A DNA stretch of 64,000 nt, taken from contig JAHLKC010000110.1 in NCBI GenBank assembly GCA_025449115.1, positions 62,001 through 126,000 of the forward strand, given 5' to 3'. Under the pieces are notes generated by a model. That model was given only the letters and a program-made list of their open reading frames with translations. It made no database searches and was not told the DNA's origin. This document shows, piece after piece, positions 1 to 11,740 of the stretch. This DNA is from Chytridium lagenaria (lineage: Eukaryota > Chytridiomycota > Chytridiomycetes > Chytridiales > Chytridiaceae). A program made the translations under genes and the position numbers. Numbering within the stretch: the stretch's first letter is position 1; every line of letters starts with the position of its first letter.

Positions 1-591
1 CATTTTATGTGGGCTTTCAATGTCACGGTCTTCATTGCCCTTTGCATGTGATGCTTTTTTTCTTGTCATCATGCATGCACCGATCATGACATGGTTTTAA
101 ATGTCACGCAAAAAACCAAACACCGCTTGCGCCATTTTGCATGATCTTGCATCGTCATTGACCAGCGCCTTTGTTCACGCTTTGACACATCATTATTGTA
201 GGGGTAAAGGGGCGAAGCAAAACGCGTCTTTTTTGGTGTTTAAATTGCGTTAACGGAACTTTCCCTGAACAAGCAGTAAAGCATTTTAAAAGTATACTGT
301 GCCTCTATATACCGACAGGATGCATTTACCCATCGGTCATCCGCGTCTAAAAGATTGATCTGAAAGCCCGCGGGCCCTCGGGTTTGCTGGCGTTTTTCTT
401 GCATAAACCCCTCCCCTCCCTGGCGTTGTGAGACTTCAGCCTTTTTGGAGCTTGACATTTTTTGGTCACGGATTTTCACGATGCTTGGGGTTCGAGAGTA
501 TAAGAATGGAGGATGGATGGATGACGGACGGTACAGAAGGTTGACGCTGTGAGCCTCATACGTTTTTATTGAACCTCTTAAACACACGATA
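1..591. other. 5' flank of the GH3 gene, no gene seen
   Basis: No reading frame here has coding character or a recognisable domain. The first 180 bases are AT-rich with several CATG/GCATG-containing words. The last 100 bases presumably hold the promoter and 5' UTR of the GH3 gene that starts at 592; I see no convincing TATA box. Confidence 0.5.
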
Positions 592-3363
592 ATGGGTAAG
601 GCTTTTGAATGGCTGTAATATGATGATGACGGCGGTTTTTCTAACTTTTAAATATATGCAGTCAACATTTTCATCGCTGCCGCGGTCATCGCCGTTGGTG
701 CATCCACAGTGATGGCAGCACCCACCGACAACCACGATCAAGGTCTCTACGTCCGTTCATCCCCCGACTGGAACCATAACGATCTCATGACCTGGGATCA
801 AGCTGTTCAACGCGCCAAAGAGCTTGTGGCAACCCTCACCCTTGAGGAGAAGGTGGATCTTGCTTCTGGAACGGGTGGGCAAAGGGACCTTGTGTGGGGA
901 ACATTAAGGCGGTACCGAAAATTGGGTTCAAGGGACTCTGCTTGCAGGATTCTCCGGCTGGTATTCGGTTTGCGTTGGATGTGTCGGCGTTCCCGGCTTC
1001 CATGTATGTTTTTTGGTTTCCGGTATCCCGGTTATTCCATCTGAGGAATTGTTTTTTTTTTTAACGAAACATCAATGCTTTCATTTTTCGGTATCCCGAT
1101 CATTCATCTTGAGCTTTGTCTTTATGCTAATCTAATCGTTATCGAATTTAGCAACGTCGCCGCTACGTTCGACAAAACCTCATGTACAAGAATGGTCTTT
1201 ACATGGGTGAAGAATCTCGCAACAAGGGTATCCACGTTCTCCTCGCCCCTGTCGCCAACATGCTCCGTGCACCTGCAGGTGGGCGTATTTGGGAGGCACA
1301 AGGAGCCGACCCTTACCTCACCGGACTTTCCTCTGCCAATCAAGTCCGTGGTATCCAGGATGCGGGAGTTCAAGCGACCATCAAGCATTTTATTGGGAAC
1401 GAGCAGGAGCATTTTAGGGATGGTGGAAACACTATTATTGATAAAAGAACGTTACAGGAGATTTATGTGAGGCCGTTCAAGCATGCGATTCAGGCGGGTG
1501 CGGTTTCTGTCATGTGTTCATGTAAGTCTTTGGTTTTTTGAATTTAGTTTTAACGATGGAAAAGACAATCGTATGAATGCGACTTATGCCTGTGAAAGTC
1601 CTGAAGTTATGGCGCTGTTGAAAGATCAGCTCAAGTTTCAAGGGTTTGTGATGAGTGATTGGTGGGCTACTCATTCTACTAATGAGGCGGCTAACAGTGG
1701 TCTGGATATGGTCATGCCTGGGAGTATGAGCTGGGGACAGACGGATGAATTTTGGTGGGGAAAGAACCTTGTTGACTCTGTTCATGGTGGGAAGGTTGCG
1801 CAATCTAGAGTCGATGATATGGCTGTCCGTATCCTTGCTCCTTGGATCAAGCTTGGGCAGGTATGACGTTCATCCATCGTTGCATGTATCCCCTTGGGTG
1901 TTCCGCTCCATTAATGATCATGAATGGAATCTCATGAAACATCCAATACTAAATATCTTTCAAATTTATCAGGACAAGGACTTCCCTGCAACCAACTTTG
2001 ACTCCTGGAACCCCAAATCCCTCCCTCCCATCAACGTCCAAGCCAACCACAAGCACCACATCCGTGAAGTAGGCGCCGCCTCCTCCATCCTCCTCAAAAA
2101 CGTTGCCTCTGCCCTCCCCATCACTGGCTCCAAGTACTCCAAGATTGCCGTCATTGGTTCCGACGCTTTTGCTCCAAAGGAGGTTCCACAGGGTGATAAG
2201 AATGAAAACCCCACGGGAACCCTTGCTCAAGGTTGGGGATCGGGAACTTCCAATTTTCCTTATATTGTGGCACCTGTGGAGGGGATGGCGGGACCTGCAA
2301 AGTATCAGAAGGTGGAGATGGTTACTTTGAATGAGAATTGGGATACGGAGCTTATTAGGAAGACGGCGGCGGATGCGGACTTGTCGGTTGTGTTTGTTAA
2401 TGCTAACTCGGGTGAAGGGTAAGAGCACGCGTCTTTTTTTTTTCCCCCATTCCAAAACACACCTAAGTTGTTTCTTTTAATTTTACCTTTAAACTTGACG
2501 TGGTTTTTTGATGACAGATATCTCACCGTCGACAACAATGCCGGAGATCGCAACAACCTCACCCTCTGGAACAACGGCGACAACATCATCCTCGCCTCTG
2601 CCTCTGTCAAGAAAACCGTTGTCGTCGTTCACAGCCCTGGCGCCATTGACATGCCTTGGATCGACCACCCCAACGTTGTCGCTGTCATCTACGCCTTGTT
2701 CCCTGGTCAAGAAACTGGAAACGCTATTGCTGATGTGTTGTTTGGTCGTGTCAACCCTTCTGGAAGGCTTCCGTTCTCTGTGATGAAGAATAGGAAGGAG
2801 TATTCGGCGGATGTGAGTTATGATAACGACCAGGTTACTTATACTGAGGGGATCTTTGTTGACTACCGGTATGACATTTTTTAGTTCTCTTTAGTTGTAT
2901 TTTCTTGATCAACTAAATCTAATGTCGTTACAGTGGCAATGAGAAGCGCAACGTCACCCCCGTGTTCCCCTTTGGCCACGGTCTCTCCTACACCACCTTC
3001 TCCTACTCCAACCTCAAATTCACCACCCCGTCCAAACGCGCCATGTCCTCACCCACCGGTCGTCTCCTCACCATCACCGCCACCATCACCAACACTGGCA
3101 GCATTGTCGGCAACGAAGTCCCTCAACTCTACATTGGTTTCCCGGAAGGCGTCGATCAACCCCCTAAACAGCTTCGTGGTTTCGAGAGAGTCAGAATCGA
3201 GCCTGGACGTGGCACTGAGGTTGGGTTTCTTGTGAGGAGAGAGGATGTGGAGATTTGGGATGTGGTGAAGGGAGATTGGGTGGTGCCTGAGGGAACTTTT
3301 AAAGCTTTTGTTGGAGCTAGTAGCGGGGATTTGAAGCTTCAGGGAACGTTTACTCTTTGGTAG
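592..3363 (+). CDS. secreted GH3 family beta-glucosidase
   Basis: Glycoside hydrolase family 3 enzyme, expected to release glucose from beta-linked oligosaccharides outside the cell. The start is a 4-nt exon (ATGG, 592-595) spliced over a 66-nt intron (596-661, branch TCTAAC). The join gives a signal peptide beginning MVNIFIAAAVIAVG. Further introns are 1004-1151, 1522-1564, 1861-1972, 2419-2517 and 2869-2933; each restores the GH3 frame. Family landmarks are KAVPKIGFKGLCLQDSP, a GGRIWEAQGADPYL block, the KHFIGNEQE stretch, the SDWWATHS nucleophile block near 1655, the middle domain (HSPGAIDMPW, GQETGNAIADVLFG) and a C-terminal FnIII-like domain (FPFGHGLSYT to the end). About 780 residues, normal for fungal GH3. 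Two frame breaks, near 890 and 1175, fall inside conserved blocks and look like single missing bases. Family assignment is firm; substrate is inferred. Confidence 0.93.
1010..1118 (+). repeat. tandem duplication inside GH3 intron 2
   Basis: Two diverged copies of about 40 nt, at 1010-1051 and 1079-1118, share the core CGGTATCCCG followed by (A/G)TYATTCATCT-like sequence and GAG. Both lie inside the intron 1004-1151 and are separated by a T-rich spacer. Confidence 0.7.
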
Positions 3364-3996
3364 ATCCATGTATTTTTTACAACCCCCCCCCTTTTGTTTA
3401 AATTTTGTTTAAATGACCTCTTTTTCTTGTGCCGTTCGTCTTTTTTTTCTTTTGACGAGCGTCTGTTGTGAATCACCTTTTTACCTCTCCCCACTCCCTC
3501 TATTGTCCATTTATCAGTCCCCGTTACGTGTATGAATTTACCTTTTTTCCGTCATGCTCTGTTTGAGATGTACACACATTGTCTGCGTGGAAGAATTGAA
3601 TATAACTAGCGTCTGTCGCTCAACTACTATATACTTGTTCATGATGGGATTGTTGGATTCTTTGTTAAAACTTTTATACTCATTTTAACTTAAATATGAT
3701 GCGCATGGACGATGATGGATTCGGTGAGAGTGTTGCACCTTTTTAACTCTCTTTTTCTATATATAAATAAATGAAGGCTTGTTTTGGACTGGGTGATTTT
3801 CAGAGAGTAAATTTTGCTTTGAAGGGCGGCAAGGGCCTCTGTCACACTTGTGACAATTCTTAGAAACACTGACATCATTGAGATGTCAAACGCATGTTAA
3901 ACATTTATTACATGTTCAGCGCTTTAAAAAGGGGGGGGGGCAAAAGGAAATATCATTCCCTCTGCAAGTCATCCTCATTTATCAACAACCATCATC
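3364..3996. other. intergenic, GH3 3' region and S41 promoter
   Basis: No gene. It holds a C homopolymer just after the GH3 stop, T-rich sequence likely to be the 3' UTR, a short ATATATAAATAAATG stretch near 3760, and a G10 homopolymer next to TTTAAAAA around 3930, shortly before the poly-ATG start of the next gene. Confidence 0.5.
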
Positions 3997-4026
3997 ATGA
4001 TGATGATGATGATGATGATGATGATG
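3997..4026 (+). repeat. (ATG)10 microsatellite at a start codon
   Basis: Ten consecutive ATG triplets occupy the initiation site of the S41-peptidase gene, in frame with its signal peptide. Any of the ten could serve as the start codon. Repeat-length change would alter only the number of N-terminal Met residues. Confidence 0.9.
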
Positions 4027-6393
4027 CCTTCCTCTACTACTAGAGGCGGATTCCGTCTGTTCGTACTCCTCATCGCATCTCTTCTCATGGGCAATGCAAG
4101 GGCTCAATCGACAACCTTGACTGTTCCCACAACCTCTGCTCAAGCCACATCAACTTTCACGTCAACGTCAATGACTTCACAGCCGAGCTCTACTACCATT
4201 CCACCTATTGCAACTGAGGGTAAATCATTTCTAGCCAAAGTGTTTTTTTTTTAATGTGTTTTTTGTTGAAAAGATCCTTGTGGGCTTTTGATTGGGAAAC
4301 CGTTCTCTTTGCTTCCTGAGGTGTACGCTTGTTACAATGTCTTTGAAGCGTCATACGACTTTAAAAAGGATCACGTCGCCACGTTAAAGCAGTTCCTCGA
4401 TATGTAAGTTTTGAAAAAAGGCGTGATTTTTTCTTAATACTCGTGAATAGCTATCCTTTTACGGACCTCTACATCAACACTCCACCAAGTCTACTCCAAC
4501 TAAACAAGAACGTCAACCTTGTCGCTGAACTCGATCAACTCGTCAACGACCCTACCGTCACCACACAACACGAATTCTTTAGCCGCATCACCCTCCTCAT
4601 CAGCTCTGTGAACGACGCCCACATCTCTCATGATCATGCCTGTACAACCAACTACCAGTTCAGTCAACCCTGGATTTCGCCGCCATCTACCCTTCCTCCT
4701 CCGCCACCCCCATCATCCAAATCATTGACACGCTCAATATCGATGATATCCCATGGTCCAACTACCTCCCCGACTTTGACCCCTCCATCTACGTCAACCA
4801 CACCATAAATCCATCGACGGCATCGATGCCGTGAAAGCCGTTCAAGAATTCGCCGATAAATTCTCTGGATTCTCACGGTCCCCTGAATCCCGCTTCAATC
4901 GGTCCTTCACCGTCGTTTATACCGTCAAGGTGCTTACACCCCCGGTGCAGGGCAATTCTCCTACACCTATTTCCTCGGTCACGACGCCCCCCCAACCCGA
5001 ACCTACGTCATCACACCCCAAACGGCAGCCCTGACATCACCCTCACCATCCCTTGGGTGGCTTCCACTTTTTACGGCTTTGACTACACCGACAGTGACTC
5101 CTATTACACCAACAACTGCGCCTTCCCCGTCACCCCCACCGATGACACCGCATCCCTCCGTCAGCAACGTCATTCTCGTTCACCCCTCCTCCCAAACTCC
5201 CACCGTCCCATCACACCCGCAGATCTCCTCCCCTCCGTCCCCATCGCAGCATCCCTCGCCAACACCCTCACGCTAGGTCCACTTGGGTCCACCCTCCGTG
5301 TGTCCATTGATAGCCCTGTGGTAGTGATAATTCTACTGCGTTTTATATGTTGGAGGATGGGGAGACGGGGGTGTGGGTGTTTGCTACCGTGTCCCCTCAG
5401 GGTGAGTTTAGAGGTGGTGCCGAAATGGGTCGCGACCATTGTGGGGGGGTTGCAGAGTTTGGAGAAGAGGGGGGCGAAACGGTTGATTATTGATGTGTCG
5501 GGGAATGGGGGTGGGTATTTCTGTATCTCGACGGCTATTGCTGAGGTGAGCCCTTTTCTGTTCTTTCTTGGAATTACCTGTATCTCTTGTATCATTGATT
5601 TTTTTTGTTATCCTTATGGCCATGTTTCGTTTAACCCTTGATATTGTCGTTTACTTATTACATTTTCGTTCTACCCTTCTTCACCCTTAATATTTTCGTT
5701 TTACTTATTACAATGTTTTGTTCGACGCTTTTCCCCCCACCTTTTTTTTTTTTTTTTTTGTAAACGCGAATTCTAACCATCCTTTCAGTACCTCTTCCCC
5801 AAAACCGGAATGATTGTCGACCAAATCCGTTTCACGCCTTCCACTCGCGCGCTCCTCAACATTGACTTTTACGGCTTCCAAGGCGGCGACGCCGTCCCCA
5901 TCAACAACGACACCACCATCTTCACCTCCTCCTACACCCAAGACCGTGGTGGCGGTCCCCAATCCCTCTCTGGCCTCTTTCGATTCTGCCAAAGCGGTCA
6001 AGAAACCGACTTCTCAGCACCGTGTTCACCCCTCCAAAACGGTTGGAACCCCAAGATGTTGCAATTGTCAGTGACGGTGGATGTGGGAGTGCTTGTGCTT
6101 GTATGGTGAGAAGTTTAAGGGATGCTGTGGGGATCAAGGCTTTTACTTATGGAGGGGCTTCTGGCTTGTCTTTCACACCGACTTCTTTTGAGGGGGGCGT
6201 TGTGGCGGGGTTTATGGATGTTGCGGGTATTCCGGAGGATGTGAGAGGGAATTTGACGGTGGAAGAGAGGAGGGTTGTACCTGGGAATTTTAGTTCGGTG
6301 ATTTATGGACAGATTCCGTTCACGCAGGGGTATTCGATGGAGGGGTGGAAGGAGGGACAGGATTTTGAACCCTGCAGATCAGAATGTATTTAG
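3997..6393 (+). CDS. secreted S41 family (tail-specific protease-like) peptidase
   Basis: Putative extracellular serine peptidase of the S41/CPAF-like group. After the poly-Met run comes a hydrophobic signal peptide (FRLFVLLIASLLMGNARA) and a Thr/Ser-rich linker. The body starts DPCGLLIGKPF. The catalytic region shows RLIIDVSGNGGG (about 5480-5515) and, after the intron, AIVSDGGCGSACA (about 6073-6105). The Ser in that GCGSACA block sits at the family nucleophile position. Introns seen are 4220-4273, 4404-4450 and 5546-5788. Several frame breaks occur, near 4665, 4805, about 4930-5300 and 6365. In each case the neighbouring frame continues the protein, for example LDFAAIYPSSSATP after 4665 and TAFYMLEDGETGVWVF before 5400. 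The C-terminus is uncertain because of the break near 6365 and may extend to about 6500. Fungal S41 proteins with this layout exist; substrate unknown. Confidence 0.78.
5635..5759 (+). repeat. intronic tandem duplication followed by T18
   Basis: Within the intron 5546-5788 a roughly 49-nt unit beginning CCCTT(G/A)ATATT is repeated at 5635-5683 and 5684-5731, both with ACTTATTACA in the middle. A run of 18 T follows at 5742-5759. Confidence 0.75.
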
Positions 6394-6563
6394 AGGGAAA
6401 CACAAAGCCTATTTTGAAACAAGCGGAAAAATTCATATTTTGTTGCATCAAGTACTCCTTCGAGTCCGTCATTCCATCAAACTTTGTACGCTATCCTTGC
6501 GTCCCCTGAAGGCTTCCAGTACAACACAACATCGAGTAGTATCCCTGACCGCACCTTCATCGC

Positions 6564-9500
6564 ATGGAGATTCAGATCGAGCCTTCAAACGGCTCCCTCT
6601 TCCTCCTCGACCTCGGTAAATCCGGTGAAGCCCAAATCACTGGTACCCTCATCATCACCAACCCGACCTCGACCCCTCTCAAAGATGCCACCATCTCCCT
6701 CAACCTCCGTGGGTCCTCCGAATTCTCCTTCAGAGACCGCACAAAGATGCATCAAATCGGAACCCCGCTTCTAGCTCTCACCCAGACCTTTGATACCCCC
6801 ATCAAACCAGGGGACACTCGTCTCCCCTTCACATTCACCGTCCCACCGTTGAAACGACCCATGTTGTTGCCGTCTTTGAGGATTGATGGGGCGAATGTGT
6901 TTTATGAATTGAGAGCCGTTGGGACTTGGAAGAATGGGTTGATGAAGAAGGTGAAGGAGGTGGAGACGGAGGTGGTGGGGATGACGCCGGAAGGGGTTAG
7001 AGCTAGGACGCTTGCGTTGCAGGCTCCGCTTTCTGTGCGTGGACCTAAGGCGTTGGAACCGCCTAAACCGTTTGATGAGGAGGATGATGAGAGTCGGCTT
7101 TCCATGTATAAGGCGAAAGTGGAGTCTCCGAATCTTGCGTATCATATGATTGTGAGGAGGAGGTGAGACGACTGCATTTCTTCTTTCTTTTCGTCCTTTT
7201 TTTTTCTTTGTGAGCGTCGCTCGATGCACTTCATCGCCCGTCGATCCGTCTTCCATTTCTGTCTTCGTGTTCGGATACCTCACCCAGTCATGGTGTCACT
7301 CTTAAACTTTAATCCAATAGGGCCATCCTTCCAGGCGACTCCTTCAACGTCGACCTCACCCTCTGGCCTCAACACAATGTCCGCATTCACCACGTCTCCC
7401 TCACCCTCCTTTCCACCCTCAAAGTCCGTTCAAAGGAAGGTCCCGAAGTCTCCAAAGACCCCACCATCATCGCCATCACCCAAGACCCCTCCCCAGGTGA
7501 CACCAACCAATGGAACCCACGCGACACCGACCCCACCCTCCTCAACATCCCCACCACCGCTCCTCTCGGTGCTCTTCGCTCTCTCACGCTCACATGTCCC
7601 GAGAGCTGCGTTCCATCCCTGGATCATCCGGCGGCCAAGCTGGAAAAGACGTTGAGGGTCGAGGTGTTTTTGGAGGAGAATCGGGGGTTGCGGCGACTGT
7701 GGTTGATGTGGAGGTTGTTGTTGTGGGGAGGGGGAGTGGGAGGGGTGTGAAGAGTGTGCCGGTGAGTGAGAGGACGGATTCGATTAATAGGGGGATGCCT
7801 ACGAAACAGGATCTGGCTATGGGGATTGAGGATGGGGTTGTGCCTTATACGGCGTTGTATTCGTTCAAACCTGCTATGAATGATGAGGTGGAGCTTTCGG
7901 CTGGTCATCATGTTAAGATCTCGTAAGTTTTTTAGAACTCCTTTGCAGTTTTATTCTTTGTCATGTATCTTTTGTGCATTTACTCTTGTACACTGTTATT
8001 CTTTATCGTATCTCTTGTTTACGATTTTTGACTCTTGAACGCTTTTATTCTTTGTCTTCACGTACCTCTTGTTCACGATGTCTTGACTTTATCCTCACAT
8101 ATCTCTTGTTCACGATGTCTTAACTTTATTTTTCATCTTCACATATCTCTTGTTCACGATTTCTTAACTTTGTTTATTAGTGACTCGTTTGCCGATGGTT
8201 GGGGTGTTGGTCAGAATCTCGTCACTGGACAAGTCGGTTTCATGCCTATGCATTACTTGAACCCTGATCTGGTGGTTGGAAGTCAACCTTCTTCTCATGG
8301 TGCTCCACCTCAGCCGTCTCCTCCCGTCTCTCCCACTATGCAACCTAAAAAGGGCGAGTTCAAGACGGAACCCCCTGCTGCCGCTATCCCACCCTCATAC
8401 AACGATTCTATCAGTGGGTCCATGGCGAGTTTGAATTTGGTGAGCATTTCCCTCTTCGTGAAATAAACTAACACTTTATAGTCGTCCACCCCCTCCCGTG
8501 ACGTCAAGCACCCCCCTCATCAACCCATCTCCCCACCCTCCACCTCCCGTCTTCCACCAACGATCCTCTCCCCCATCATTGACACGGTGGTGAATGCAGA
8601 GACGGCTGAAGCGCATATTGGATTGTTGCACCGATTTATTCTTCTTCAGAGTCGTGACCAGATGACGGATTGGAAGTTTTTGTGTAGAGCTGAACAACGG
8701 TATTTGATGTGGTTGGATTATTTGAGGGAGGAGAGACCGGAGCCGGCTAGCATACCGTTGCCGCCTATCGGTGAGTTTGGGTTACTTTTTTTCCTGATGC
8801 GTGGGTTTGGTGGTTATATTGTGGTTTTTTGGTGTTCTCGTTGTTTTTTTGTTTTTTTAATTTTAATTTTACGTTGGCTGGTCGATGGTTTCATTTTTGT
8901 TGGCATGCATCCCCCTTGGTTCTTAACTTTTAAAACTTACCATCGCTAACCTGCTGTTCTCGTATACAACAGACGTCGCACTTATCTGGCACACCCACAT
9001 GCTCAGCCCCCTCCGCTACTACGAAGACCACTACCACCTCTTCTCCTCCACCACCTCCCCCCACACCTTCCCCCTCGCCCGCATGCACGCCCTCCCAGGT
9101 ATCCACTACGACCCGCAAGACGGATCCAAAGAGGTCTGGGAAGCCTTCACAGGCGAGCCCTTCACCCTTCCTGTTGAAGGACCCGAACGACCATTTAATT
9201 TTAGGTGCGCGTGGTGTCATGGCGTTAGTCAGGTTTCGGGGGAGGCGTATGTGATGTATCGGATGAAGGATGCGGGGATTTTGTGTCCGGGGTGTCAGGG
9301 GGTGTCGACGGCGGATAATGTGAGCGCGAAGAGGTTTTTGGATGATTTGAGGGGGTTTAGGGAACGTGGGGCGCCGTTGCGGTGAGTTTTTATGAAGTTT
9401 ATTTTTATTGTTGTTTGTGATGCTGCTTTGTATTTTTTTTTTCGTTACGCTTTGTTTCTTCCATTTCTCTTTTCTCGGCTGTATTTTCTTTTTCGTTACG

Positions 9501-11052
9501 CTTTGTTTTTTCCATTTCTCTTTTCTCGTTTCTTTTTTTTGTTCATCTCTATGAAACCTGCCCGCTGTTTTCCCCGATTGGTTTCTAATTGTTTTCCATT
9601 CTATCAGCGGCTCCGTCCTCGACGAACAGACCTCTCTCGTCAACCTCTCCAAAGCCGCTCAAGACCTCCAACAACTCTTCTCCACCCCGACATGCTCCTC
9701 CACCGCGCCTACCAACCCAACGCCCACCAAACCTGCACGTGGGCCGGTGTCGATTCTGACATGCAAATGCATTTCCAGAACCTTAAACAACGCCGCGCTC
9801 TCACGTCTGTCCGGAAAGCCACCCTTCCGAGGATTGTAAGGAGTTATCGAAATATGCCGTTACCGTTCTCTATGGACCTTGTGGCTGGGGTTTGAGACAA
9901 CGAAAGTTTACGACAAAGATGGTGGGGGGTGCGGTTGAGTGGGGGGAACGGGATGCGGTTGCGAAGGGGTTGGTGAGGTATGGAAAGTTTTTGGAGTTGA
10001 TGGAGAAGGAGGCTGGGAAGTTTTTGGTGCCGACTTTGGGTGAGTGTTCCTTTTTTTTTGTGGAAAAGTTTGGTGGTTTTTTGGTTGAATCTGTTTGATT
10101 TTGAATTGTTTCGGCCGTCTCTGTATCTTTCTTTTGTATTTTTGTACTGAACTTTGAATTTTGTGATCTGTCTTAGATATCGACTTGATGTGGCACACGC
10201 ACCAACTCCATCCCCACAAATACCAACAATACGGCATCGCTCACGTCCGCCATATTATCAACCACGACGACTCTATTGAACAAAAATCCCTCGACGACGC
10301 CTTTGCCGTCACCTGCGACTCTGGAAACGCCACTTTCGTGAACGCTACGCAACCCAAAACTGCGTCCCCGGTTCTGGTGCCAACAAATGGGGATTCGGGG
10401 GCGCCACCAACAACAAATCCATTTTCCCACCTTACGCTCTTTTTGCAAAGGGCAAGGCTGGGGTAAGGGAGGCAAAGACGTTGGAGGGATGTTCAACACA
10501 TGATGCGAGTATGCCGTTTGTGGATCGAAGGAGTTCAAGCAAGTTTCCTGTTGGGAGTGAACAGATGGTCAGTGTTGCGCGGAATGGTGTACGACAACAA
10601 CAGCAACGTGGTGGACGTGGTCAACAGACTGTTGTGGCTGGAGCTGGGACGACTGTTGTTGTTATGGCTGGATGTGGGAGTTGTGGGTATGGGTGTTCGG
10701 GGATCTTGTATGCGCCGTTGATGTTTGCGGCGTTGTATTATTGTGGGTATCATTGGGGTGGGGGTTTTATGGGTGTGGGTTTTATGGGTGTGGAGGGTTT
10801 TATGGGTGTGGGGCTTATGGAGGGTGTGGGGGGTGGGGAGGATGTGGGGGAGGGTTTGCCGGATGTGGAGGTGCCGGGTGTGGAGGGGGTGGGTGTGGTG
10901 GAGGAGGTTGTGGAGGTGGTGGTGTGAGTACCCTCTTTTGTTTTCTCCCGTTTCGCCTTTTTTTTTATAGGCATTTTGATGTTGGAGAGTTGAATGCTGA
11001 TCATTACCTTTTTTTCTTTATATAGTGCGGCGGCGGTGGTTGCGGCGGTTAA
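6564..11052 (+). CDS. arrestin-like + SH3 + GRDP (DUF1399-like) + Gly/Cys-rich tail protein
   Basis: One spliced gene with nine exons as read here; introns 7163-7320, 7923-8180, 8440-8481, 8771-8972, 9382-9607, 10040-10176 and 10924-11025 all keep frame. Exons 1-2 encode beta-strand-rich sequence that I read as arrestin-like N and C regions (ITGTLIITNP, then AILPGDSFNVDLTL after the splice). Next is an SH3 domain split by an intron (YTALYSFKPAMNDEVEL, then DGWGVGQN and GQVGFMPMHYL). After a Pro-rich linker come two repeats typical of glycine-rich domain proteins, DVALIWHTHMLSP near 8973 and DIDLMWHTHQLHP near 10178, with a CAWCHG/CPGC cysteine set between them. The end is a Gly/Tyr/Cys tail finished by a 27-nt last exon (CGGGGCGG). 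Frame breaks lie near 7670 and 10450-10800. Start at 6564 is the first ATG fitting the domain. Role unknown; SH3 plus arrestin suggests a scaffold, which is inference. Confidence 0.75.
8003..8175 (+). repeat. three to four copy tandem repeat inside an intron
   Basis: The intron 7923-8180 is built largely from diverged copies of a roughly 45-50-nt unit containing CTCTTGTTCACGATGTCTT followed by an AACTTTAT-like tail. The copies become more alike toward the 3' splice site. Confidence 0.75.
9431..9532 (+). repeat. 51-nt tandem duplication inside an intron
   Basis: Units at 9431-9481 and 9482-9532 are nearly identical and share TCGTTACGCTTTGTTT followed by CCATTTCTCTTTTCTCG. They lie within the intron 9382-9607. 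Confidence 0.85.
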
Positions 11053-11740
11053 GAACTGCAATAACGAACGCCCCGATCACGTCAAGTGATCAACGAAACT
11101 CCTTTAACCTTTTTGTTTCTCTTCACATTCTACTTTCTCATTCATTCATTTATATGTTATCCGTTTTCTCACCCTCCATTTCATTCACTCCCTTTATTTT
11201 TCTGGCCCTCTTAAACTCTTGATCTTTTGTATGTTGTATCTGTTCTCTCGACTCTTTCTGATTTGTATTTTGTTAAGGCTTATGCTCTCCGTTTTTCCTG
11301 ATTGTTTTAGTTTGTGGGAGTTGAACACGAAGCCTTGAATATATTCTGATGCTTTCCCTGAATGTTGGAGGTTGTGTGTTGGTCGGTGCCGTTCGAATTC
11401 GGAGACATTGAAACGCCTTATAACTATAAATCGAACCGGATTTTATCTCTAAATTGCAAATGCCAATGTTATTGCTTCTTGTCACAACGAAGAATGGACG
11501 GACGTTGTTGTATTCACATATGGTGAAGCAGGTAAAGTGTATGTTTTGCGACGGATGAAGAAGGTACATGTATATTTTGTGAAGAAGGTAAAGTTTTTTA
11601 TTCTGTTTCGTGACGTTTATTTCTGAAATAGGTTTTATAAATCATTTTGCTTACTGTAGGAACGATTCTTGAGCTAGCCGAAAGATGTTTACCGTAAGTG
11701 AACAGAAGAACAACCGTAATATGAACCAGAACATATGCGA
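11053..11740. other. intergenic between convergent genes
   Basis: No gene seen. T-rich 3' sequence of the upstream gene runs to about 11300. The rest has short open frames on both strands without domain similarity or coding bias. Confidence 0.5.

Noticed and set aside
10750..11061. Thr/Pro/Ser-rich minus-strand frame
   Set aside because: Complement of the Gly/Cys tail exon, an artefact of G-rich sequence.
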